From NCBI GenBank assembly GCA_947034885.2, contig OX344755.2, positions 9,116,501-9,180,500 on the forward strand: DNA of 64,000 bases, given 5' to 3'. The DNA comes from Thuidium tamariscinum (Eukaryota > Streptophyta > Bryopsida > Hypnales > Thuidiaceae). The notes under the pieces were generated by a model. It was given only the letters and a program-made list of their open reading frames with translations. It did no database searches and was not told the origin of the DNA. The translations under genes and the position numbers were made by a program. Of the stretch, positions 35,556-47,460 are shown one piece after another. Every line of letters begins with the position of its first letter. The stretch's first letter is position 1.

Positions 35556-35688
35556 TCCGACAGATGACGAACAGTAAATTATTGTCTAGTTTTTTTGTCC
35601 ACATTTAAAATATATTTTTAATATATTTTTAATATATAAATGTGGATGGAAAAATTAAACAATAATTTAATGTCCGTTGTTTGTCGGA
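35556..35688. mobile_element. Small palindromic MITE
   Basis: The ends TCCGACAGATGACGAACAG and (complement) TCCGACAAACAACGGACA pair, and the pairing continues through TAAATTATTGT and TCCACATTTA to an AT-rich centre. Length is 133 bp. No clear duplication. Confidence 0.7.
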
Positions 35689-35892
35689 TATGAGAACACA
35701 TACAAGGAAATGAAGTTAAAACAAAACAAATCCTACAATTAAAAGCAAAAAAATAGCAAAGGATAGTAATCAAACCACATCTTGTTAAACATATCATGCA
35801 TAGAAAAATTTTCTACGCATCTAAAAATGTCAAGCATAGAAAGAGTTTTATAAATAAAGATACAATGTTTTAAATCTTTAAATTTTAAGTCT

Positions 35893-36637
35893 AGGTGATT
35901 GTAAGAAAACCTTCATGTTTTTGTCTCAAAAACGTAGTTTTGGGGGACAAGACTCGATGTCCTGAATAGTACTACTAGTATTGCATTTCAACACTATGCC
36001 TACAAATCTTAATTATTGGATTAAGGCACCTATAGATCTGGACTATTTGTCAGTACTATGTAGTATTGTAGACTACTACAAAGTACTACAAAGGCCACTA
36101 ATAGCAGAAAAGGGGGCTATGGACCTTTTCATTTTTATTAATTAAAATATTATTATTATTATTTTAAGAAAACTCATTTTTCTAGACAAGATTGTGCTCA
36201 CATTGTAATAAAAAATTCCTCTACAAAATTTTTTCCCTCTTCATAGCCTTTGTACCTAGGAAGGTCACTTTGACCCTATGTGTGCAATAGACATGTTGCT
36301 AATTTCATAAGAAAATCATCATCACCCGTTGTAATGTTACTAGACCTCCAACTTGTCTAATTTGTGGCTTCAAATTTGAATTTCAGGTCCAAAATAAGAC
36401 TACCCCCCACCCCCCCGCCTCCTAAATGGCTGAAATAGACATCCAATTGGGGGAGGTTAAAATAGTGAAATAATTTTGAAAATTTTGAAAAAAATTCTCA
36501 ACATCTAAAACTTTTGTTTGCACCTTCATTTCAAATTTCAAACCAAAAGGACAACATATGCAAAAGTTATGCACAAAAAACTATATGTTGAAGGTCAAGG
36601 GGACAAAAAATAGGACAAGTGTTTCTTGCAATCACCC
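35893..36637. mobile_element. Foldback-family element, copy 11
   Basis: Termini AGGTGATTGTAAGAAAACC and AGTGTTTCTTGCAATCACCC with perfect duplications GTCT (35889-35892 and 36638-36641). Length is 745 bp. The interior matches copy 4 (14311-15907), for which it gives the uninterrupted reference. A C-rich run lies near 36403. Confidence 0.87.
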
Positions 36638-36779
36638 GTCTATATTATTTAAGTATTATTAAAAGTGAAACATAATTTGATAACAATAAATATAATTAAA
36701 AAAAAATTTCAATTTTCACAATTTTATTCAAACTCATTGCAACTTATAATTTATTTGTTTTGAAGACTTTTTTAATAAC

Positions 36780-36980
36780 TACTATAAAAAAATCTATGTT
36801 TTAAGTGTCAGATTTTAGGTGACATTAAATGTAGCAATTATACATGTTTTTATATCAACAATGATGTTTGTCGTAACATCCAAGATGTTGTGGCGGACAT
36901 TATTGTTGACATAAAAACATGTGTTGTTACATTGGATGTCACCTAAAATCTGACACTTAAAATATAGATTTCTTATAATT
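36780..36980. mobile_element. Palindromic CACTA-like MITE
   Basis: Ends TACTATAAAAAAATC and (complement) AATTATAAGAAATC are decayed CACTATAAGAAATC, flanked by AAC on both sides. The arms pair almost throughout: AAGTGTCAGATTTTAGGTGA against TCACCTAAAATCTGACACTT. Length is 201 bp. Confidence 0.75.
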
Positions 36981-36985
36981 AACTT

Positions 36986-37345
36986 CTTCCATATCTTCAC
37001 AAAGTGCAAGGTGTTTATGAACTATTTCACATTCCATTTGAGATTGCACGAGTGAAACAGTTTAAGCACAAGTATGCATTGGTTGATTTGGTTCTAGTGA
37101 TGGGTGTAGTGCCTTTTCTAATATGTTTAAAAAAAATTATCTTCTTTTACATAGTATTCAAGCAATGAACGAGGCTATCAATCATTTTGTGAATTGAACT
37201 AATCTGAAGAGACTATCAATACCTGAGCTTATTGACGATGTGAGGTGGCATGGATCTGCCAACAATAATGAATTGTGAGCTTCATTTGAATTTATATTCA
37301 TGAATGCATTCCTAAATCTCATGTCGAGATTGGATGCATTATTGA
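36986..37345 (+). pseudogene. Possible remnant of a host gene, unrecognised
   Basis: A run of about 50 open codons from 36986 reads as protein-like sequence (HKVQGVYELFHIPFEIARVK, then QFKHKYALVDLVLVMGVVPF). Further on, in other frames, come IQAMNEAINHFVN and LKRLSIPELIDDVRWHGS. The amino-acid texture differs from the lysine- and phenylalanine-rich noise of the surrounding frames. At least one frame change and two in-frame stops (TGA) separate the pieces, so it looks non-functional. I do not recognise the family. Confidence 0.35.
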
Positions 37346-38176
37346 CTCAATATTGCACCTACTGTAGCTTGGTGCAATATTGAATGTCCATTGCACCCAA
37401 AATTGGGTACACTATTGAATCTCGACTGCATTGAAAATTTGATACAGTATTGGAAGTTGATTGCATGCAGCTTGTCAGCGGAGATGAATAGACAAGACTC
37501 AACAAATGAAGTGTAGGGATTCATCTCAATGCCTCCTATGAAATAGTTCAAAGATTACAAAATTCATGCAATACTAAATTATAACTCAAAATGAACAAAA
37601 AAGTGTTAATTTTTTTGTTTCTTTAGACGTTGTACTATTCAAATAACCAAAAATTTTGTAACAATTTTCTTAATTTCTGCCAAATCAACAAAAAATTGTA
37701 AAAATAGCCAATACAATGCAAAATTCAACAAAAACTTGCCCACTTTTTTAAACAATTTTCAAGATATCAATTTTTTCACATATAACACTATCCTAGACAC
37801 TTGAGGACATATGAAAAAAGAGTTTCAAGCACATTTTATTAAATTTGAAAAAATTAAACTTGACATCACACATTTTTAGCACAAAAAAAGTATAGTGTAT
37901 TTTTTGATTGTTTCCAATTAGCTAGACTTAATTGTAATAGTGTCAAAAATAAATTCAAAATGTCAAAAGGCCAATTTAATTGTACAAATGTATTCTACAA
38001 CTTTAAATCTATAATTAGTATAATAATTTCCATTTGCTATTCTACAATGTATTTTACAATAAACCTTCTGATTTTGAACATTGTCCTTAGAATGTACGTA
38101 AGAGCTATCACATTGTTCTTGTATTTTGTATAAATACTCTTGTAGTTATCATTGTTGATCATGACAAAAATTTATT
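37346..38176. other. AT-rich DNA with a dispersed repeat
   Basis: Around 37320-37460 lies a local repeat of ATATTGCACC/ATTGCACCCAA motifs. Positions 37567-37677 match 31365-31487. No gene is recognised. Confidence 0.45.
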
Positions 38177-38363
38177 TGTCACACCCTCAACCTTTTAAGT
38201 CTAAGAGTTTTATGACTTGTCTCTTGTACAATTGTCATAATGGTTAGTTGCATAAAACAACTATATTAGGATCCAAGATTGGAGATTTCTTCAATCTTGT
38301 CAACACACATTGAACACTTATACTACTAATGTATTAATTCAATCATTCTTGCCTCTTGTATAT
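38177..38363 (+). mobile_element. Fragment of a Ty3/gypsy LTR
   Basis: Fossil. It matches the first ~190 bases of the LTR at 52563 (TGTCACACCCTCAACC, AAGAGTTTTATGACTTGT, and AATCTTGTCAACACACATTG), roughly 80% identical by eye. It is cut by the CACTA element that starts at 38364. Confidence 0.7.
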
Positions 38364-38626
38364 CACTACAAGAAATTGGGGGTATAAATTATTGTCTGAA
38401 ATGACTGCAAAACTGTCATTTTGGTCACAAATGATTGAGAAATGACTTTATGGAAGAAACGACTTGAGCAGTAATTGTAGCAACATCATTCTTAATGACT
38501 TCAACATATATATTATCACCGTCCATTTGACTTTGGATGAAAAAAAGATGAGAAGTTCAAGCAAATTTTAGGAAAGGTTGTGCAGTTGTCCATTTTCAAA
38601 GGAAATTTTCCTATGTGGACGTCTAT
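38364..38626 (+). mobile_element. CACTA-like element, left portion
   Basis: Starts CACTACAAGAAATTGGGGG and continues GTATAAAT. Related to 4721-5160 and to the MITE at 14451. It is inserted in the LTR fragment on its left and broken on its right by the LTR-like repeat at 38627. The right part is not found. Confidence 0.65.
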
Positions 38627-40517
38627 GAGCCCGCGATTTGTCACCGGGGACTCGCGGGTTCTTTTTTTAGATTCCTATACAATCCAAGGCATAGTTAGGC
38701 CCATAGAACCCATAAAAGACGATAAACCCAGTATTGACATCCTACATGCCAATACACCATTTGGTCAATAGAAGGGGTTTAGGTAACTTTATATCCTAAT
38801 TGGGTCTTACTTTGGTCAGACCGTCAGACAAATGACAATCTGAGAGTAATGTGGGGATTTAGAGTAAAAAGCCTAAAAAGGGCCTTGTTGGGTTAGAGAT
38901 TCCCCATAGGGGAATTGAGGAAGAGATTCTCCACTCCCCATAGCATCGAAGAGAATACGGGGTAGAATACTAACCTTGAATTGCAGGTACCTAGAGTTTC
39001 CCTAATTTTCGATGCACGCAGTGGGGATGTGAGTCCACACCCACTTGGGGAGATTCTATGTAAGGTCCCCTCCGAAGTTTGGGAATTTTCTAAAATATTA
39101 TGGATATTTTCCTGGGCGATCAACTACAACAGTTTTTGGGTGGAAATTTGCAAGAATATCCCAAACTGCAAAAAAATCCCACTAAAAATATGTCTAAGCG
39201 GTCTCACACCAATGGAGCACTCCCCTAAGTTTCAAGATATATTGATAAGTAGAAGACCCCGATTCAGCAACCTCCCTCAACAATTGGCAATTTAAATAAC
39301 GGTATCGAAAGTTGACCGACGTATTGGGAGCATACAAAATTGTATTGGGACCTAATTTAGGTCTATTCTTACCCTCCTCTATTTGCTTGAGAGCTTGGTG
39401 AATGAATGAAGTCCAAAAAAGTCAAACTCCAAAAATTGGGAATTTAACCAAATTTTGACCCCAACCTACACTAGGTTTTGCTGAGATTTAGGGCATAGTA
39501 TAAGGGGTGAGGGATTCTTCATAGATTATTTATGGCCTCCCGGACTCAACGGCGCAATCCGTTCGCAAATCGAAGTCAAACTCCAAAAGTTAGAATTTTG
39601 GAACAGCATATGGTGGAAGAAATGGGGTTTAAGGCCCCCTAATGAGAATTTAGGGGACTTGGGCCCTAATGGCGGTGGGGAACGTGTGGGGAGCTTTGGG
39701 CACTTGTGGGAGCAAGTACAACCTCAAAAAGAAAGTGGAAGAAGCTCCAAGTGCTTAGTGTAAGTAAATTTGAATTTGAAGTAAAAAGTAGGTGGGAACA
39801 CATAGGAACCACTCCTATGTGGAAATTTGTAGATTTTGGGAAGGTAAAAGTAGGTAGATTGAAACTTCTTGTAAGGGTTAGGTAATATTTGAATTTTAAA
39901 TTCAAATTACATAGATCTTAAGTGGGTAGTTAGATTTGGGGAAAGGTCATATGTACAGCCCATTTTATTTCCCTTATCTAGTTTTTCTGAGTAGATTAAG
40001 GGGTGGTGGTGTTCCCTTTTGGATATAAAAGGGGCAGCATTCTCCTTTCATTCTCTCTCTTTCTCACTCCCCACATTTTGGAGAGAGTACAATTGAGCCC
40101 GGATTATACCGGATTTTCTTTGATTTGTAATGCCAAAGAAGCCTTTGATAGTTTTGGGGTTTTTTTACACTCTTGGCACTTGTGTTTTGCACCTTGGGGA
40201 CTTCAGACCCCTCAAGCTTGTGTGATATTTATACAACTTGATATTGGATAATTTTGTGTGTTGTGGAATCATTGAGTTTTGTTGTGGGAGAGACTTGGGA
40301 GGAACCGAGGGGTTAACTAGTGAGATGACTTAAGAGTATATGTTTCTTTTTGTACAATCTCTCTTATTCCTCTTCTCTTGTTCACGGAGTTATAATAGTC
40401 CCATGAGGGACGGCAGAGCTTTGACTTCCCTATGCCCCTACGAAAGCAAAAGTCTTCTAAGTCAAGTGTCAAAAGCATCACTTTCACGGCTAAGCTTTGA
40501 ACCCCCTAAGTCTTAGC
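38627..40517 (+). mobile_element. LTR-like repeat, copy 1
   Basis: Fossil of an LTR-type element. It begins TGAGCCCGCGATTTGTCACC and aligns along its whole length with 41321-43403, at roughly 75-80% identity by eye. A TATA box (TATAAAA, 40024-40030) followed by CT-rich TTCATTCTCTCTCT fits a U3/R promoter in the plus direction. No protein domain is recognised. Too diverged from copy 2 to be a recent LTR pair. Confidence 0.6.
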
Positions 40518-41320
40518 AACAGGATTGACGAATTGCCACATCTGAAGCAAAATCATGTTTAAAATCCAGACGCTCGGATGCAGCGAATGCAGTGGCTACC
40601 GGACAACGCATGTTGTCCGGTGGTCGCGCAGACGGGCTGATGGACGGACAATGTGTTGTCCGAGACTCCGAATGTCCACCGAATCTTAGAATTATATTAC
40701 AAGTCCTTTTTATTTGGTTGGGATGAACTGACCCCTTGCTTGGCCATTCAAGAAGACGCCAAATTTTTTTATTATTGTAAATAATTTAATCTAGAAATTT
40801 TGAATTCAAATTTGCAATGAAAAGCCCCAAATTAGGTATGTGGTGTAGTGCGGTAATTAGATAAGCACGAAAGAGGGGGCTTTTATTTTATATACATCCC
40901 TAGACTTATTTGGAGGGTTGGAGATTTCAAGTAGCAGAGTGAGGGGCCTAGTTCACCCTGACCTTTTCTTTAGAAATGATGGTGTCAGAGTTTACAATTT
41001 CTAAAAAATAGGCTACTACTTGCTATATCAAAAGAACCTTCTTAATTTCTTATGCGATAAATTTTTCATTTTCTTTCCAAATATAGATGAATGCACAAGA
41101 TTTAGATGAAAAGTTGTGTAGATATGATTGAAACATGTTTTCAATTCAAAAGATGGATAGATGTACAAATAGACAAGGATTTCATCAAGAGTACTACAAA
41201 AGAAATTAGTATATTTATTGAATTTATTAATCTTGAAGCAAATTCAAGATTAATTTCAGGCCCTATGTATAGCACTTGGAGGGGAATCACCTAATCTAAA
41301 ATAAATAGTACAAGGGATTG
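40518..41320. other. Spacer between the two LTR-like repeats
   Basis: CpG-rich at first: a CATGTTGTCCGG/CCGGACAACGCATG inverted motif near 40600. It is AT-rich afterwards. No convincing primer-binding site or coding domain is visible. Confidence 0.4.
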
Positions 41321-43403
41321 TGAGTCCCCGATTCGTCACTAGGGACTCACGGGTTCTTTTTTCGAATTTATACATAAACTAAGGCGTATTTAGGCTCATA
41401 ACACCCACAAAAGGGCATTAAACCTATATTAGCATTACACATATCAATGTGCCATTTGGTCATTAGGTGGGATTTAGGATAGTTTACATCCAAAACGGGC
41501 CTGGTCTTAGCTAAATAGACGCCAAACTGTTAGAGATGAGTAGGATTAGGGTAAGAAGCCTAAGAAGGCCTTGTCTAGGCTAGGAAGTCCTCATAGGGGG
41601 ATCTAGGAGGAATCCCCCACTCCCCATAGCATCGAAGAGAATACGGATAAAATACTAACCTTGAAATGCAGTTACCGGGCGATTTCCTAATTCTTGGAGC
41701 ATGCAGTGGGGATGCAGATTTGCATCCAAGTAGGGGGATCCCATGGGTGGTCCCCTCTAAAGTTTGGGAATTTTCCGACATTGTTTGGATATTTTCCCAG
41801 ACGGTCAACCGCGGTGGACTTTGGGTGGGAATTCGAAAGAATATCCCAAAGTGCGTTAAAATCCCACTAAAAATCCGGTGAGGCGGTCTCACACCAACGG
41901 AGCGCTTCCCCAAGTTTCAAGACAAAACGATAGTTGGAAGATCCCGAATCGGCGACATTCCTCCCCAACTGACAAATTAAATGACGAAAGCGGCAGTTGA
42001 CCGGCGTACCAGGGCCATACGACATCGGAACGGAGCCTATCTTGGGTCTATTCCTACCCCCTTCCATCTACTTGGAAGATTGGTGAAGGTTTGGGGTCCA
42101 AAATTGCTAAACTCCAAAAGTTGGGAATTTATCCCAACTTTGATCCCAGCTTACACTAAGATTCCTTGCGAATTTGGACATAGTTTAAGGGGTAAGGGGT
42201 TCTCTTTAAGCTAATTATGGCCTTCCGGAGCCGATGGCGCAATCCGTTTGTCATTTGGAGCTAAACTCCAAAAGTTAGCCTTTTGGGGACAGCACATGGA
42301 GGAGAAATGGGGGTTTTAGGCCCCCCAATGCTTTTTTAGGGAGTTTGGGCCCCATTAGCCGTGTGGAACGCGTAGGGAACGTGTGGGGAACTTCGGGCAC
42401 ATGTGGGAGCAAGTACCACCTCAAAAAGTTAGTGGAGGTGGCTCATGTGCTTTGGTGTAAGTAATTTCAAATTAAGTAGGTGGGAACACATGGGAACTTC
42501 TCCCATGTGAGAACTTGTAGATTTTGGGGAAGGTAAATTAGACAGTTTTGCAAGTTCTTGTAAGGTTAGGTAAGATTTGAATTTCCCAATTCAAATTGTT
42601 TAGATTTTAGGTGGATAATTAGATTTGGGGAGGGTAAACATGTACGGACCTCCTAAATTCCCTCATCTAGTTATTCTTAGTAGATTAAGGGGGGGAGGGG
42701 GTTGTTCCCTTTTGAGTATAAAAGGGGCGGCATTCTCCTCTCATTCTCTCTCTTTTCTCACTCCTACCCATTTAAGGGAGGAGGACTGTTGGGCCCAGGT
42801 TATGCCGGATTTCCTTTGGCTTTTGATGCCAAGGGAGCCTTTGATGGTCTTTTGGGGTTTTTACACCCTTTGGTAAGTGTGGTTTTTTACTTGGGGACTT
42901 GAGACCCCCCCAAGTGGTGAAACTTGTTGCAATCTAAGCTTGATTACTCATTGTATTGTGTACTATTGAGAGTTGTTGTGGGAGAGTATTGTAAGGAACC
43001 GAGGGGTAATTTGGGAGGTGACTTCGAGCGTATGTTTGCACTTTGTACTACTCTCTTCTCCCTCTTCTCTTAGTCACGGGGTTAATTTAGTCCCATAGGG
43101 GACGGCGAAGCTTTGAACTATAGACTAGATAAGTTGTGTGGACACTCTCTTCTCCCTCTTCTCTTAGTCACGGGGTTAATTTAGTCCCATAGGGGACGGC
43201 GAAGCTTTGAACTATAGACTAGATAAGTTGTGTGGACACTCTCTTCTCCCTCTTCTCTTAGTCAAGGGGTTAATTTAGTCCCATAGGGGATGGCGAAGCT
43301 ATGAACCCCCACCCTTCCTAAGAAACTAAAGTCTTAGCCACGTGTCAAAACGCCTCACTCTCACGGCAGAGCTTTGAACCCCCTAAGTCTTAGCGGGGTG
43401 TCA
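41321..43403 (+). mobile_element. LTR-like repeat, copy 2, with internal 94-bp triplication
   Basis: Fossil. Begins TGAGTCCCCGATTCGTCAC; best right end GCGGGGTGTCA. TATA box at 42717-42723. After the extra 94-bp units are discounted the length equals copy 1. No 5-bp target duplication is evident, so it is a solo LTR or part of a rearranged element. Confidence 0.6.
43051..43332 (+). repeat. 94-bp tandem repeat, three units
   Basis: CTCTCTTCTCCCTCTTCTCT starts at 43051, 43145 and 43239, and the full units are nearly identical. Copy 1 of the LTR-like repeat has a single unit, so this is a recent local expansion. Confidence 0.9.
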
Positions 43404-44150
43404 AATAACCTCCCCCTTGAGTTAGACTCAACGTTTAGTGTCCAACACGGTTGGCACTAAGTCAACATTTAGCATCCAACATCCATTGGGGTGAACCCCT
43501 TGGGCCACATCAATTGTTCTTTTGTTAGGAGGTTCCTAGTTCCACTCAAAAAGTCAAAATTCACAAGTTAGGTCCCAGCTCCAACGCTGGACCAGCCCCA
43601 TCCAGCCAACCAGAGCCCGCAGCCAGGCCAGCCAAGAGCCCCAGCCGGGTCCGCAGCTGGGTACTGCAGTCGGGTCCGCAGAGTCGGGGAGGGGGGAGCC
43701 AGGGTTCGGAGCCAGGGTTCGGGGTCAGGGTTTGGGGAGCCAGGGGTTCGGGGGTCCAGGGTCCTTACAAAAAAAAGATAGAAATTAGGTAGTGAAGGGA
43801 AAATATAGAAATTAGGTAGTTGAGGGGATAAAATAGAAATTAGTTGAGCTAGGAAGCCATTGCAAAAAAGACCTAATTGTAAAAAACACCCGGAAAAGGG
43901 GTAATTAAAAGAGCCGGGGCCAAGACATGGCAATGATGGACGTGGCGTGGAGTGAAGAGGACCGGATCCACGGAACGGAGGTGGGCCTCTAACCCTACCT
44001 TGATTTGAATTAATTGATGCACTAGGGAATTAGTTAGCGAAAAAGTCTACATCCCAAGTAGGATTAAGGTCCGGTGATTAGCAATCACGAATAGGGAGAC
44101 AACCATAAAGGGAAGGAAAATAATGAATATCCAAACGTAGAAGTAAAAGA
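43404..44150. other. GC-rich and simple-repeat DNA after the LTR-like repeat
   Basis: A GC-rich block (about 43570-43765) ends in degenerate GAGCCAGGGTTCGG tandem units. It is followed by two to three AGAAATTAGGTAGT(T)GAGGGG units (43780-43850). The open frames here are repeat artefacts. It may be the inner part of a non-autonomous LTR element. Confidence 0.4.
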
Positions 44151-44340
44151 ATACGTATAGGAGAAGAATACATAGAGTAGAAGAAGACGTAGATTAGACT
44201 AAGCCAAATGCAAGTACGTATAGTAGAAGAATACATAGAGTAGAAGGAGACGTAGATTAGACTAAGCCAAATACAAGTACGTATAGTAGAAGAATACATA
44301 GAGTAGAAGGAGACGTAGATTAGACTAAAACCAAGACCAA
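44151..44340. repeat. 63-bp tandem repeat, three units
   Basis: TACGTATAG starts at 44152, 44215 and 44278; the units share GAATACATAGAGTAGAAG and GACGTAGATTAGACTAA. The period is a multiple of three, so a repeated frame stays open on the minus strand (44078-44569) without any known domain. Confidence 0.88.
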
Positions 44341-44579
44341 ATATGTAGAGTAGATTAAAAATACAAAGACGTAGAGACGGGGTAGGAGATACCATAAGTA
44401 AAGTGGGACAAGAGAACGAAACAAATCCTAGGTAGGATAGTAAAAAAGATCCATTGCTTGGAAGGCACAATGGATTGACGCTTAGACACCCATAGGTAGT
44501 AGAATTGTTAGAGCCTGGTTGTGATCGCTTAATTCCAAGGGTGGGAATGAAGCGCCCACAGGGATCCAATTTCCTTTGT

Positions 44580-45050
44580 GACTAACCACTAATCTCTAAA
44601 ATCGAGGTTAGTATCATTACTGATGCATAGCACATTGGGAAAAAAAATCCTTTGTCATTAACCACACTAAGCCCCCAAATTGGGGTTAGTATGGTTACTA
44701 ACATATTCATATTGTGGAAAAACAATCCCTTGTGACTAACCACACTAATTCCAAAAATTGAAGTTAGTACTATTACTAATGCATGGCACATTATGAAAAA
44801 AAAATCCTTTGTCATTAACCACACTAAGTCCCAAAATTGGGATTAGTATGGTTACTAACATATTCATATTGTGGAAAAAAAATCCTTTGTGACTAACCAC
44901 ATTAATCCCAAAATTCGAGGTAAGTACTATGACTAATGCATAGCACATTGGGAAAAAAAATCCTTTGTCACTAAGTACACTCAGCCCCAAAATTGAGGTT
45001 AGTATGGTTAGTGACATATTCACATTATGAAAAAAAATCCTTTGTCATTA
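44580..45050. repeat. Alternating dimeric tandem repeat (~80-bp monomers)
   Basis: Six ~80-bp monomers alternate between type A (GATGCATAGCACATTGGG or similar) and type B (ACATATTCATATTGTGG), giving a ~160-bp higher-order period. Every monomer ends near AAAAAAATCCTTTGTSA and has ACTAACC...GGTTAGT inverted motifs. Confidence 0.85.
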
Positions 45051-45139
45051 ATTGCACTAACCCAATTTGGACCTGAGCCCCATTAAGTTTTGGCCCTAAA
45101 TTCACCGAAATTTAGGCCCTAAATCCTAAAAAAAAGTAA

Positions 45140-45540
45140 AAGTGTGTTGAGGTTTATTTGAAGTCTATCTCAAGTACACATCCACACACTTTTATTTTTT
45201 TTATTGAACATACTATTTTTAAAATTTATTTTGCTTCTAATTCAATGAGAGGATTAAAAATGTACTTGAGGTGTGCTTGTGTGGCACTTTTACATTTTTC
45301 ATTGAACACATTATTTTTAAAATTTATTTTGCTTTACATTCAATGAGAAGATTAAAAATGTGCTTGAGGTGTGCTTGAGGTCTACTTCAAGTACAATTGA
45401 AGCACAATTTTACTTTCTTCTTTAAAACATCATTTTGAATATTTATTTTGCTTCAAATTGAATGAGAGGATTCAAAATGTGCTTAAGGTGTGCTTCAAAT
45501 CTATTTCAATTCTCAAGCACACCTCAAATACATATGAAGT
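45140..45540. repeat. Degenerate tandem repeat, three units
   Basis: Three units of about 95-120 bp share ATTTATTTTGCTT, TCAATGAGAGGATTAAAAAT and GTGCTTGAGGTGTGCTT (near 45220, 45320 and 45440). Confidence 0.7.
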
Positions 45541-46456
45541 TTGACTATATGCTTGTATTTGACAGCTCGTTTGATTGACTGCTCGGCCGTCCATCTGTCC
45601 GCTTGTCCACCTAACCACTCATTCACCACTCCACTTGACTACTTCTAATCTTTATATGTATCTATGTGACCGCTCATTTGATTGACTACTCAATCGACCG
45701 CCCATCCGACACTCTTCCACTCCGCCCATACGCCAAAACGCTTGCCCCTTTATTAAGTTTGTTCACTATGTATTTAGTGTTTTAGAATTTTGAAAGTCCT
45801 CGAATTCAGAAACATTGGATTCTGAGAAAGACCAGCTCACTTCCATTATTTAACTGATAGCTATTGAATGGTAGAAGTATCCAATGTAGTATAAATGCAC
45901 AAAATGGTAATTCAAGTTATTTCTCCACACATTTACACTCTAAATCCTAAACCCTAAACCCTATCCAAACTTCAAATTGTATATTACTTACCAAAAATAT
46001 TGGTGCAATGTATACAATATATTTGACCTTCAATTCTTTTTTAATGTCATTATTAAAATGTAGTACATATGAAGACCTCACTAACTCATTTATTTTGTTT
46101 TTTGAATGTTTTGTGGGATTTAGGGCATTAATTCTTGTTTGGCTTTGAAGTATAATTCTAGATTACTACTACCTATACAAAAATGAAACATTCAAATATG
46201 ACCTAAAGATTGAAGTGTTTCTTTTGGTTTTGTACTTATATTGTAAAATGCATTGGTAATTCAAAACACCAAAGTATACATCCTAGAAGAAAGAAAGAAA
46301 TCATCTCTATTATATCATTTTATTATTCTATTAGGAGATGTTGAAAACAATTGAAACACTTTAATGTAGTTCAATATGATATACTATAATAGGTCAAGGT
46401 AAAATATTACATTCATATAACAAAATATAATTGAAGTTTTTATTGTATACTCTTTT
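45541..46456. other. AT-rich DNA with a short GC patch
   Basis: At 45570-45740 a patch rich in GACTGCTC/GACCGC and CCATCCG motifs looks like a decayed short tandem repeat. Otherwise nothing is recognised. Confidence 0.4.
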
Positions 46457-46762
46457 CCCGGGGAGGACACTTCTTGTATATTTGGAGGACCCACGTGCGG
46501 CGGTGGGGTATTTTTAGGGGGGCTATCAAAGTATCAATTACTTGTAATCATTACTTGGCAACATTAAAAGAGACCCTATTTTACCATAAAGCGGAAAAAT
46601 CAGCCATATTATCATTCCTATTTTATTTTTAAAACACTTTGCCTTTTTAATGTCCCCTATTTTATATGTAAATTTCTTATAAATTTTACCTAAGATTATT
46701 TAAATGTACCCTATATTCCGCTGCGCGTAGGTTATTAAAAAACGGGAAGTGTCCTCCCCTAG
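46457..46762. mobile_element. TIR element with CCCGGGGAGGACACTTC ends
   Basis: Inverted ends CCCGGGGAGGACACTTC and (complement) CTAGGGGAGGACACTTC. Flanks are ACTCTTTT (46449-46456) and ACTCTTTC (46763-46770), an 8-bp duplication with one change. It shares its terminus with the 34148 element. Length is 306 bp. Confidence 0.8.
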
Positions 46763-47460
46763 ACTCTTTCACCTATATGTACATCCTAAGTTACAAGCCA
46801 TCAACAATATATTGCATTTCAAAAATATTGGTGCTTAGGGAGTAAAAAATGAGATTGACCTTCAAATGTAATAACCAATGTTAATCATGTACAATAATCA
46901 ATCAATATTAGACCTCATACATATACATTTGTAATGAGTTTCTAAATTAAAAATGATGTCATCATATTATTCTATTATAATATGGAAGTGTCAAATATGT
47001 ATTTAGTGATTTGAAGGATTTTCCTAAATGTAGGTTTAGGCCTTAGGTCTAAGGGTGCATGCCTAATTGAAAGAATCAATATTGTTGTACTATAATTGTA
47101 CAAGCTATTTCATTAGATGTTAGATGGGATCATGAGATGGTGTTGTATTAGAGAAAATGAAAAATAGAGTATGACCTATGTCTTCATAACTCATAAGCTC
47201 CTAAAGTATTACAAAAGCCAAACATAGAATTTGTATAGTATTAATGTTTGAAGGACCATTTGTTCCTTGGAGAGACACCTTGGATTTTGAGAAGGTACCA
47301 ATAGTCTCATTTTTTTATTTTTTGTCATGATATTCAGAAACTCTTTTTGAAGATAGAAAAATTGATTGTCTTTATAGGAATAAATTTTTTTCCTCAATTG
47401 ATGGGCAAGAATACAAAGTATGTCTACAAACAAAAGTTCTTCTCAAAATTAGGCAATGTG
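46763..47460. other. AT-rich intergenic DNA
   Basis: No gene, RNA or recognisable mobile element end is visible in this AT-rich stretch. Confidence 0.5.

Noticed and set aside
38627-43403. Intact LTR retrotransposon formed by the two LTR-like copies
   Set aside because: The copies are only about 75-80% identical by eye, the spacer has no protein domain or clear primer-binding site, and no target duplication was seen.
44078-44569. 163-codon open frame on the minus strand
   Set aside because: Stays open because it crosses a 63-bp tandem repeat, a multiple of three; no known domain.
43051-45540. CRISPR-like array
   Set aside because: Repeats are tandem without unique spacers, and the window is plant nuclear DNA.
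45943-45965. Telomere-like CCCTAAACCCTA run
   Set aside because: Only about two to three units; too short to be an interstitial telomere and common by chance in plant DNA.
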